Translations under genes and position numbers: made by a program | The notes under the pieces: generated by a model | Databases searched by the model: none | What the model was told of the DNA's origin: nothing | Seen by the model: only the letters and a program-made list of their open reading frames with translations | DNA from: Bacillota bacterium | GTDB taxonomy: Bacteria > Bacillota > Clostridia > Acetivibrionales > DTU013 | DNA: 64,000 nucleotides | Direction of reading: 5' to 3' | Assembly: GCA_023412915.1 (NCBI GenBank) | Contig: JAEZRE010000009.1 | Span: forward strand, 124,001 to 188,000 | In this document: positions 34,129 to 41,605 of the stretch, piece after piece | Layout: the number at the start of each line of letters is the position of its first letter | Position numbering within the stretch: position 1 is the first letter of the stretch

Positions 34129-35613
34129 ATGAACAGGATCGGATTTGATAATGACAAGTACCTTCACCTGCAATCGCAGAAAATCCTTGACAGGATCGAG
34201 TATTTCGGAGGCAAGCTTTATCTTGAATTCGGGGGCAAGCTTTTTGACGACTATCACGCATCGAGAGTCCTGCCGGGTTTTGCGCCGGACAGCAAGATAA
34301 AAATGCTGCTCGAGCTCAAGGATCAGGCTGAAATAATCATAGCGATAAATGCCGACAACATAGAGCAAAACAAACGCCGGGGCGATCTTGGGATTACCTA
34401 CGATCTCGATGTGCTGAGACTGATCGACGCTTTCCGTGAAATAGGTCTGTATGTAGGCAGCGTAGTGATTACTCATTACCGTTCGCAATATACGGCGGAC
34501 CTGTTCCAGAAGAGGCTTACAAGTCTGGGGATAAAGGTTTACAGACATTATCCGATCCGTGACTATCCTGCAGACATTCCGCTTATAGTAAGCGACGAAG
34601 GTTATGGCAAAAACGATTACATAGAAACCACCCGTTCATTGGTAGTAGTCACCGCTCCAGGACCCGGAAGCGGTAAAATGGCCACATGCCTGTCACAGCT
34701 GTATCATGATTGCAAGCGCGGGATAAAAGCGGGGTATGCGAAATTCGAAACCTTCCCGATCTGGAACCTGCCTCTCAAGCATCCGGTGAACCTGGCATAT
34801 GAAGCTGCCACCACCGACCTTGACGACGTCAATATGATCGATCCTTTCCATCTCGAGGCGTATGGCATAACGACCGTCAATTATAACAGGGATATAGAAA
34901 TATTCCCGGTCTTGAATGCAATATTTGAAAAAATATCCGGGAAATCTCCTTACAAGAGTCCTACGGATATGGGCGTCAATATGGCGGGCTTCTGTATTAC
35001 CGACGACAAGGCTGTTTGTAAAGCATCCGAGCAGGAGATAATCCGCAGGTTTTACAGCACAAGCTGTTCGCAGAGACAGGGTATGGCTTCAAAATCCGAG
35101 GTATATAAGCTTGAGCTATTGATGAACCAGCTCGGAATAACTTCCGATGACCGTCCTGTTGTCGGAGAAGCGCTCAAACGGTCGGAAGAGACCGACGGAC
35201 CGGCTGTTTCCATACAGCTGGACGACGGGCGTATCGTGACGGGAAAGACCACATCGCTGCTCGGCGCATCCGCTGCGCTCCTGTTGAATGCTCTGAAGGA
35301 ACTGGGAGGGATACAGCATGACATACACCTCATATCTCCCATTGTGATAGAACCTATACAAATGCTGAAAGTCAAACATATGGGCAACCGCAATCCGCGT
35401 CTCCATACTGACGAGATACTTATTGCGCTTTCCATCTGCGCCGCGACCAATCCGACCGCTGCTCTTGCGATGCAGCAGCTTTCGAGGCTTCGGGGCTGCG
35501 AGGCGCATTCCACAGTCATACTGTCCCGTGTAGACGAAAATGTATTCCACAAGCTTGGCGTCAATATTACCTGCGAGCCCCAATACCAGTCGAAAAAGCT
35601 TTACCACAAATAG
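34129..35613 (+). CDS. DUF1846 family protein
   Basis: 494-residue soluble protein belonging, from its overall pattern, to the conserved DUF1846 family of Firmicutes (about 500 residues). Typical blocks are FGGKLFDDYHASRVLPGF, SDEGYGKNDYIETTRSLVVVTAPGPGSGKMATCLSQLYHDC and NIAFGIT-like GVNMAGFCI. The GPGSGK run near residue 180 resembles a nucleotide-binding loop, and part of the protein suggests a P-loop or Rossmann-type core. The biochemical function is not known to me. The start is an ATG with GGAG upstream. It precedes the SLOG-like gene by 34 bases, so it may be co-transcribed with the TIR pair, although members occur widely without such neighbours. Confidence 0.85.
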   Translation: MNRIGFDNDKYLHLQSQKILDRIEYFGGKLYLEFGGKLFDDYHASRVLPGFAPDSKIKMLLELKDQAEIIIAINADNIEQNKRRGDLGITYDLDVLRLIDAFREIGLYVGSVVITHYRSQYTADLFQKRLTSLGIKVYRHYPIRDYPADIPLIVSDEGYGKNDYIETTRSLVVVTAPGPGSGKMATCLSQLYHDCKRGIKAGYAKFETFPIWNLPLKHPVNLAYEAATTDLDDVNMIDPFHLEAYGITTVNYNRDIEIFPVLNAIFEKISGKSPYKSPTDMGVNMAGFCITDDKAVCKASEQEIIRRFYSTSCSQRQGMASKSEVYKLELLMNQLGITSDDRPVVGEALKRSEETDGPAVSIQLDDGRIVTGKTTSLLGASAALLLNALKELGGIQHDIHLISPIVIEPIQMLKVKHMGNRNPRLHTDEILIALSICAATNPTAALAMQQLSRLRGCEAHSTVILSRVDENVFHKLGVNITCEPQYQSKKLYHK

Positions 35614-35647
35614 TGTTCAGAATTTGTTGGCAACAGGAGGGGGTATT

Positions 35648-37420
35648 CTGAACAATTATACCGACATATCGTTGAATATTGCAGTAGGCGGCTGTCCCAC
35701 CGGTGATTCGCAGAACGGCAGCATACGGGGACGGGCTGAATGGATACTGAGCGAGGCCATAGCCTGTGTCGGGCAGTTCAACTGTGCCGATTACGGGTTT
35801 ACCGGTTCAACGGCAAAAGCGGGCTTTTTTGCGTGCACGCGTGCCAACGGCGACTTCTGGACCGACTTGGCAGATAGCCGGGGTATACCTCTCAATATTG
35901 TCACACCATTCGCCGATGAAAATAGTGAACATAATTCTTCAACGAGCAAAGTCAATTCAGTAACGAATATAAACGTGGGGAGAAAACGTTCAACGGGCAG
36001 CAGCTCGGTCATTCCCGACTGGATAGCCGATCAGGCGGATTTCGCCTTGCTTTTGTGGGATGGAAACGAGGAGTTCAACGAAGGTGAAACCTGGGCGCTG
36101 ATCCAGGCCTGCAAACGCAATGACGTCCCCTGCGTCTGGATCGACGTCAATTCTCCGGAGGATGTTTACTGGACCGCCGAGTCCTATTTCGAGAAATTTA
36201 CGGTTGTAAAACTGCAAAGGTATATTTCCTCCCTTTTCTGCAAGAACAGCGGTGTTTTCGATCCACCCGGAAAATCCGGCGTTCTGTTCCTGAAATTATG
36301 GAATCATTTATATGGCAGGTTTATGAAAAAATATAAGGCAAGGAACGAGCCTTCACCGTTTATAGACGACAAGCTGCTCGACGACAGCTGTGAAGCCCGG
36401 GCTACAGAGCATTCGGGGGGAGCCAACCTTAAAAACATCATAAGCCGGTTTCATTATTTTGATGCAAATGCCGTCGGCTATGCCCGGAAATACCGGGTAT
36501 CCATTTACCTGCGCTCGATAGTTCCGTTTATAGCCTCCGTTTTTATTACCTTCGGCTTCTTTGCGGAGACAATCCTCGGTTTCATATACAGCGTACCGGG
36601 GCTGCCTCTGAGTCCATGGTCGATCCTGGCCAGTATAGGCTTCCTCGTGAACGGACTGATATATTTCTATGTATACAGACTGGCAGAAAGTCCGGTATTG
36701 GCAAGCTGGCGCCCACGCTTCATAGATAACCGGTTCATCGCGGAGTATCTCAGGCTGACGGCTCATTTTGCACCGTTTGGCATACCGGTCAATTACAAGG
36801 CGTCTCTGAACAGGTTCGGAAGCAGGATCTCAAGCAGCCCGCATGTAGCCTGCGAGCTTCGCAGACTGATCCGAAGCCTCGAGCCCGCAAGCGTCACTTT
36901 CGACAAGAATACCTCCGACAGGCTTCTTGCGAACTTGAGGAATATGATAAACGACCAGATAAAATATCATGGTTATTCGGCCCAAAGATATACCAGGATA
37001 ACGGAAAAACTTAAAAAGCTTTCATCCGTTCTTTTTGTGGCAGGTCTATGTATAGTCGTATTCCGCGGCTTCCTTCAATTTATACTCGTATACGTGGATA
37101 TTGGGTACGCCAGGAACGGCATACAGCTCGAAGCATTTATCAAGTCGTTCATAAATATGCTTGCTTCTGTTTTTCCCGCATGGGCCTCGTATTTTTCACT
37201 GAAGCTCTCGCTCGGAAACTTTGAAGGGCTTTTGAACAACAGCAGGGAAATGGAAAAATACATGACGGTAATGAAGAATATACTGGATAATGAAATAGCG
37301 AGAAAGGACGTCAGCTTTGAAAGGATATATCTGTTTTCCAGGGACTTGGCCAGGCTTATGCTCGGGGAAGTAACGGACTGGCATACGCAGATATCCTCGC
37401 AAAAATTTACAAAGCTTTGA
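35648..37420 (+). CDS. SLOG-like nucleotide-sensor protein with two paired-TM (SLATT-like) modules
   Basis: The cytoplasmic N-terminal ~200 residues resemble a SLOG-type Rossmann sensor: LNIAVGGCPTGD, GRAEWILSEAI, then ADFALLLWDGNEEFNEGETWALIQAC followed by PCVWID (quoted in two parts; the WDG...G.TW pattern is characteristic). The C-terminal half has four membrane segments in two hairpins (about 290-318, 327-350, 460-485, 498-520), with ASWRPRFIDNRFIAEYLRL between, as in SLATT/2TM effector modules. No ATG or GTG follows the strong AGGAGGGGG. The best start is CTG at 35648, 7 bases from it (MNNYTDI). Such proteins are predicted to sense a nucleotide and perturb the membrane. The TIR gene follows after 18 bases. 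The domain calls rest on pattern memory. Confidence 0.65.
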   Translation: MNNYTDISLNIAVGGCPTGDSQNGSIRGRAEWILSEAIACVGQFNCADYGFTGSTAKAGFFACTRANGDFWTDLADSRGIPLNIVTPFADENSEHNSSTSKVNSVTNINVGRKRSTGSSSVIPDWIADQADFALLLWDGNEEFNEGETWALIQACKRNDVPCVWIDVNSPEDVYWTAESYFEKFTVVKLQRYISSLFCKNSGVFDPPGKSGVLFLKLWNHLYGRFMKKYKARNEPSPFIDDKLLDDSCEARATEHSGGANLKNIISRFHYFDANAVGYARKYRVSIYLRSIVPFIASVFITFGFFAETILGFIYSVPGLPLSPWSILASIGFLVNGLIYFYVYRLAESPVLASWRPRFIDNRFIAEYLRLTAHFAPFGIPVNYKASLNRFGSRISSSPHVACELRRLIRSLEPASVTFDKNTSDRLLANLRNMINDQIKYHGYSAQRYTRITEKLKKLSSVLFVAGLCIVVFRGFLQFILVYVDIGYARNGIQLEAFIKSFINMLASVFPAWASYFSLKLSLGNFEGLLNNSREMEKYMTVMKNILDNEIARKDVSFERIYLFSRDLARLMLGEVTDWHTQISSQKFTKL

Positions 37421-37438
37421 TCGGGCAGGTAGTATGCT

Positions 37439-39280
37439 ATGGCTGAGAGGTATGATATTTTTATTTCGTACAGGCGCCAGGGCGGTGATTCGACGGCAAA
37501 GATCATCTGCGACAGATTGAAGGACCGCGGTCATAATGTATTTTACGATGTTGAGGCGCTTCGCTCCGGAGCCTTCAACACCCGGCTGTATTCGGTCATA
37601 GACGAGTGCAGCGACGTCATAGTGGTGCTTTCACCTGAAAGCCTCGAGCGCTGCAGCAATGAGGATGACTGGGTCAGGCTTGAGATCGCCCATGCTTTGA
37701 AAGCCGGCAAGAATGTCATCCCGGTATTTCTCCGGGGCTTCAGCTTTCCCGATACGCTTCCCGAGGATATCGGGGCCTTGCGGTACCAGAACGGCCTTGA
37801 AGCTAACTCCGAGTTCTTCGATGCATTCATGGAAAGGCTCCAGTCCTTCCTGAAAACCAAACCTGCCCTTTTTCGGCGTGTCGTACAGAATACCGTCTTT
37901 AAACGCACCTTGCCTCTAACGCTTGCCATTTTGGCTGTACTGGTTATTATTCTCGGAGTATCGGCGTTTATTAACAGCAGGGCAAATATTTTCCCAAGGA
38001 CACAGGCCGATAAAAATATCACCAGCGAAGCGCTGGGTTATATAGAGCAGAACCTCTCGGCGGTAGACGGCGCCTTGCGTGAAGTGTCCGACGCATTTGC
38101 GGCCTGCGACAACTACCTGGTCGATGCAAACCCGGTGCAATATGAAAAGGCAATGGAGCAGATAGATCATGCATACGGGGAACTGGATGGACTTGATTTC
38201 ACAAGGTACGCGTTATCAGAAAATGTTTCGTCCAAAATCGACTCTACTCCGATAAACAAAGGTGACCTGGTATGGGTAAACGGAAACAACAGCACATTGC
38301 AGAAGTCCTACCTGCAGAGCCTTCTTTTTATCAAGCAGGTGGTCGATAAAAAATCGCCGATAGACATCCCTACGAAGCGAAATATATTGAAAATTTACAA
38401 GGAAATGCTGAATTCCGATATGCTTAACATAGCATACGGTATAAATGAACTGCTGCTCCCGATAGACAGCGAATATCTGACGGATTTCAGGCAGAAATTC
38501 CTTCCGAGCCTTGTGGATCTCCCCTTTGGCACACAAACGTGGCTGACTGAGAAAAAAGAACTGGAGCGTTTGATGGACTCAGTTTATAATCAGCAACTGC
38601 AACAGATTAACAATCTTTCTTCGGTTGTAGGGTCGGAAAATTTTGAACTTATGACGCAAAAGGCTGAGTTTGAGAAATACGCTCTTGAAAAGGGTTTGTC
38701 CCAGAGCGATATCGACGTGTTTTTTGCGATGGTTGAAAACAATTCGGCGTCGATACAGGAGTTGAGACAACAACTGGATGAAGATATTGCCAAGCTTGCG
38801 GAAATGAAAAACAGTGCCAGGGAGAAATTTGCGCCTAAGGAAGACGACAAGCCTGAGATTCTTTGGGGCAAGATGCTGCGGTTTAACACCCTCAAGCTAT
38901 ACGACGATGCTGTCAAATGCTTGCAGATGTATCAGCTGAAGGTACAGTCGGATTATCCCGATGCCAATGTCTATGTACCCGCAGTTATCAGCTTCTTAAA
39001 ACAGGTATCATCGACAGGAGTCGATTATGGAGTCGTTGTATGCGGTTATGAACCTGGAAAACCGAAGCATTCGGTCTATGAAATCGGCGATATTATTATA
39101 GCTGTGAACGATCAAATCTGTGTCAATTATAATGATTATACAAGTCTCATACCGGCAGGCCAGAGCTTTAAGGTAACGCTTCTCAGGCCCGATGCGGAGG
39201 GCAGACTTGTTTTTACCGATGCCGAAGTGCCGGCAGGCCAGCCAAAGATACAGCTACTTGAGCTGTCCGAGAGCGAATGA
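37439..39280 (+). CDS. TIR-domain transmembrane protein with extracytoplasmic coiled coil and PDZ-like domain
   Basis: Order: N-terminal TIR domain (1-140; YDIFISYRRQGGDSTA, HNVFYDVEALRSG, VIVVLSPESLERC), with Glu82 in DDWVRLEIAHAL at the position of the catalytic Glu of NAD-cleaving TIRs; a basic stretch; one membrane helix (about 157-178); about 340 residues rich in helices and coiled coil; then a PDZ-like domain (about 525-605; GVDYGVVVCGYEPGKP, YEIGDIIIAVNDQI). Positive charges before the helix predict TIR inside and the rest outside, a layout like a surface receptor. No protease or peptidase motif was found. It is coupled to the SLOG-like membrane gene upstream. A defence or stress-signalling role is inference. 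Confidence 0.8.
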   Translation: MAERYDIFISYRRQGGDSTAKIICDRLKDRGHNVFYDVEALRSGAFNTRLYSVIDECSDVIVVLSPESLERCSNEDDWVRLEIAHALKAGKNVIPVFLRGFSFPDTLPEDIGALRYQNGLEANSEFFDAFMERLQSFLKTKPALFRRVVQNTVFKRTLPLTLAILAVLVIILGVSAFINSRANIFPRTQADKNITSEALGYIEQNLSAVDGALREVSDAFAACDNYLVDANPVQYEKAMEQIDHAYGELDGLDFTRYALSENVSSKIDSTPINKGDLVWVNGNNSTLQKSYLQSLLFIKQVVDKKSPIDIPTKRNILKIYKEMLNSDMLNIAYGINELLLPIDSEYLTDFRQKFLPSLVDLPFGTQTWLTEKKELERLMDSVYNQQLQQINNLSSVVGSENFELMTQKAEFEKYALEKGLSQSDIDVFFAMVENNSASIQELRQQLDEDIAKLAEMKNSAREKFAPKEDDKPEILWGKMLRFNTLKLYDDAVKCLQMYQLKVQSDYPDANVYVPAVISFLKQVSSTGVDYGVVVCGYEPGKPKHSVYEIGDIIIAVNDQICVNYNDYTSLIPAGQSFKVTLLRPDAEGRLVFTDAEVPAGQPKIQLLELSESE

Positions 39281-39358
39281 ACGGATATCCTTGTGTTATT
39301 GAACCTTTGGGCATGATTGCGCATAAAATACTGTATAAAACTATCAAGAGGGATAATT

Positions 39359-40021
39359 ATGCAGGATTATGGCAACATGCCTTTTATGTATTATTCACCG
39401 CCCTGTATGCAAAATCCGTATATAAGGCAGGCAATGGCCGGTATGATGCCGGCTCAGACCCCAATGGCGCCTCAGCAGACGATGCCGGCAGTGATGCCGA
39501 ATATGCCATCGACATTGCCATCGGCAATGCCGCCGAACAAAGGCAAGGATATGTCCGGAGATCCCGACCCCGTGCCGGATCTGGGCATATACACCTACCC
39601 GGGCAACGTCCCCGGAGCTTTGACGTTGTTGCAGGCTTCGGTCGCAGGCGAGACCGAGGACAGGATGTTTTACCGTTACCTGATCGAAAACGCGCCTACC
39701 CAGGAAGACAGAGAGATAATAACAGGGATACGCGATGATGAAATAGGCCATTTTGGCCTCGTCAGGCAGGTCTATTACCAGCTGACCGGACAGAATCTTC
39801 CGCCGCCTCAGAACGTAACCTTCAAAAAGCCTGCCAGCTATTGCGAGGGACTCGCGGCGGCCATCAGGGGAGAGCAGAATGCCGTGATTAGATACAGGCA
39901 GATTCTTTTCGCCTTGCAGGACAGAACACAGATCAATATTCTGACAGCTATAATGACAGATGAAATCAGGCACGGGATTTTGTACAATTACCTTTACGCA
40001 AAGAATGGATGCAGAGCATAA
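39359..40021 (+). CDS. Ferritin-like (rubrerythrin-related) di-iron protein with Met/Pro-rich N-terminus
   Basis: 220 residues. The first ~75 are low-complexity (many Met, Pro, Gln; MAGMMPAQTPMAPQQ), with no fold. From about residue 80 a four-helix ferritin-like domain carries two E...DExxH ligand sets: GETEDRMFYRYL with DDEIGHFG, and RGEQNAVIRYRQ with TDEIRHGIL. These fit a di-iron site as in rubrerythrin, without the rubredoxin domain. It may reduce peroxide or store iron. The start at 39359 follows AGAGGG. The gene lies 78 bases after the TIR gene and ends at a terminator, so it could still be in that transcript. The Met-rich arm might bind metal or interact with the surface. Confidence 0.82.
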   Translation: MQDYGNMPFMYYSPPCMQNPYIRQAMAGMMPAQTPMAPQQTMPAVMPNMPSTLPSAMPPNKGKDMSGDPDPVPDLGIYTYPGNVPGALTLLQASVAGETEDRMFYRYLIENAPTQEDREIITGIRDDEIGHFGLVRQVYYQLTGQNLPPPQNVTFKKPASYCEGLAAAIRGEQNAVIRYRQILFALQDRTQINILTAIMTDEIRHGILYNYLYAKNGCRA

Positions 40022-40058
40022 GCTTTTCCGATAAACCCGATCCTCCTTATGTGAACAG

Positions 40059-40090
40059 GGCCGCAGTACGTTCTGCGGCCTCTTGTCTGT
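40059..40090 (+). terminator. Rho-independent terminator after the ferritin-like gene
   Basis: A perfect 8-bp GC-rich stem GGCCGCAG/CTGCGGCC (40059-40066 with 40073-40080) with a six-base loop, followed by TCTTGTCT. Confidence 0.65.
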
Positions 40091-40167
40091 GCCCGCGGGA
40101 TGTACGCGGTCCTGGCGGCGAGGGTTAAACAGTCCGCGTACATGGCACAGGCGCGGTGTAAATAATA

Positions 40168-40197
40168 TTGAAAAAAAAAGGCGAAATACTATATAAT
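40168..40197 (+). promoter_or_regulatory. Promoter of the 2-hydroxyacid dehydrogenase gene
   Basis: TTGAAA (40168-40173) and a perfect TATAAT (40192-40197) are 18 bases apart, about 95 bases before the start codon. Confidence 0.6.
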
Positions 40198-40292
40198 AAA
40201 TTTGCCGCAACAAGTGGTTCCACGCATGAGCCGGATTGTAGCATGCAGCCGGAACAGTGGACAAAATATCAAATACACAGGAGAATCGGACA

Positions 40293-41243
40293 TTGAATAA
40301 CATACTGGTGGTTTTATCGGTCAACGAAGAGCACAAGAGGTTGCTCGAGGGCAAGGCGCCGTCGGCAAATTTCATTTATTCTGACCAAAAGAACGTCAAT
40401 GAAGAACAGGTAAAAAACGCTGAAATCATATTGGGCAACCCCCCCGCACATCTGCTGAAGGCGGCGGAAAAGCTTAAATGGCTGCAACTCCAAAGCGCAG
40501 GCGCCGGAGATTACACCGACGGGAATGTACTGCCAAAGGGAACGATACTGACGAACGCATCCGGAGCATATGGACTGGCTATCTCAGAATATATGCTGGG
40601 CGTAACTCTCGAGCTTTTCAAGAAGCTTCACCTGTACAGGGATCATCAGGTAAATTCGGACTGGCTCTACGCGGGAAAGGTAAGGTCCATATATAGATCG
40701 ACGGCATTGATAGCGGGTCTCGGAGATATCGGGGGGGAATTTGCCTCCAAAATCAAAGCGCTCGGAGCGTACACGATCGGAATAAAGCGCAGGGCTACCG
40801 CCAAGCCCGGATATCTGGACGAGCTTTATACGATGGACAAGTTCGAGACCGTGCTGCCCAGGGCGGATATAGTTGCGCTGAGCCTGCCCGCAACGAAACA
40901 TACCTATAGGATAATAAATGAAAGAACCATAGGACTCATGAAACAGGATGCCATCCTTATTAATGTCGGCCGCGGCAACGCAATCGATACGGATGCTTTG
41001 TGCGACGCGCTTGAAAGCGGAAGGTTGGCCGGAGCGGCGCTCGATGTTACGGATCCAGAACCGCTGCCCCGGGAGCACAGGCTCTGGAAGCTCAAGAATG
41101 CCGTCATAACTCCCCATGTCTCCGGCGGCTTCAGCCTGCAGGAGACTCATGACCGCGTGGTAGCCATATGCGCCGATAATCTTGAGGCATGGCTTAGCGG
41201 GAAAGGCCTTAAAAATGTCGTAGATCTTTCTGAAGGTTATTGA
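40293..41243 (+). CDS. D-isomer-specific 2-hydroxyacid dehydrogenase family protein
   Basis: Cytosolic NAD(P)-dependent oxidoreductase reducing a 2-keto acid to a D-2-hydroxy acid. The nucleotide-binding fold carries GLGDIGGEFASKIKALG. The residue after beta-2 is Lys/Arg (GIKRR) and not Asp, which would favour NADPH. The catalytic Arg (INVGRGNAID), Glu (DVTDPEPLP) and His (TPHVSGG) are present. The start is a TTG behind AGGAG (MNNILVVL); an upstream GTG at 40257 has no ribosome site. Its 316 residues are typical. The substrate is not predictable, and related proteins include glyoxylate/hydroxypyruvate reductases. Confidence 0.9.
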   Translation: MNNILVVLSVNEEHKRLLEGKAPSANFIYSDQKNVNEEQVKNAEIILGNPPAHLLKAAEKLKWLQLQSAGAGDYTDGNVLPKGTILTNASGAYGLAISEYMLGVTLELFKKLHLYRDHQVNSDWLYAGKVRSIYRSTALIAGLGDIGGEFASKIKALGAYTIGIKRRATAKPGYLDELYTMDKFETVLPRADIVALSLPATKHTYRIINERTIGLMKQDAILINVGRGNAIDTDALCDALESGRLAGAALDVTDPEPLPREHRLWKLKNAVITPHVSGGFSLQETHDRVVAICADNLEAWLSGKGLKNVVDLSEGY

Positions 41244-41305
41244 TCAGTTCTGTATCAATTCCTGTCTGTTGGTTAGAATATCATCCGAAAGAGAGGTGAT
41301 ATTCA

Positions 41306-41521
41306 ATGACTGTACAAAGTGACATACAAAAGGCTATAGCATCCTGCGAAGCGGCAAAAGGTTCCTACGCCATGATGGCGCAATCGACTGAGGATACGCA
41401 GGCAAAACAGATGTATAACATAATGAGAACTGATATTGACAGACATTTGCAGTATCTCAACGGCAGGCTGGGCTATCTGAACGATGGCAATCAGCTTAAC
41501 AATATCAAAAAGCAGAAATAA
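41306..41521 (+). CDS. DUF1657 family small protein
   Basis: 71-residue, probably all-helical protein (MTVQSDIQKAIASCEAAKG through GYLNDGNQLNN), matching the pattern of the DUF1657 family found in endospore-forming Firmicutes. A good GAGAGGTGAT precedes the ATG. Function unknown; family members are often near spore genes. The dispersed palindrome begins two bases past its stop codon and could serve as its terminator. Confidence 0.8.
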   Translation: MTVQSDIQKAIASCEAAKGSYAMMAQSTEDTQAKQMYNIMRTDIDRHLQYLNGRLGYLNDGNQLNNIKKQK

Positions 41522-41522
41522 T

Positions 41523-41596
41523 CGAAACAGGGGGACGGTTCTTTTGTTCCATTTTCATTCGTTAAAATGGAATAAAAGAACCGTCCCCCTGTTTCG
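41523..41596. repeat. Dispersed palindromic element (REP/MITE-like), full copy
   Basis: An inverted repeat with 33-base arms (41523-41555 and 41564-41596) matching at all but one or two positions, around an eight-base centre. Each arm contains GAAACAGGGGGACGGTTCTT or its complement. It is located exactly between the convergent DUF1657 and hydrogenase genes, where its transcript would form a long hairpin. It is the same element as at 62542 and, as half units, at 22545. Confidence 0.9.
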
Positions 41597-41605
41597 TACT
41601 GACCG

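Noticed and set aside
39395..40375. 326-codon minus-strand frame across the ferritin-like gene and terminator
   Set aside because: It would cover a terminator and a promoter of plus-strand genes and shows no family features.
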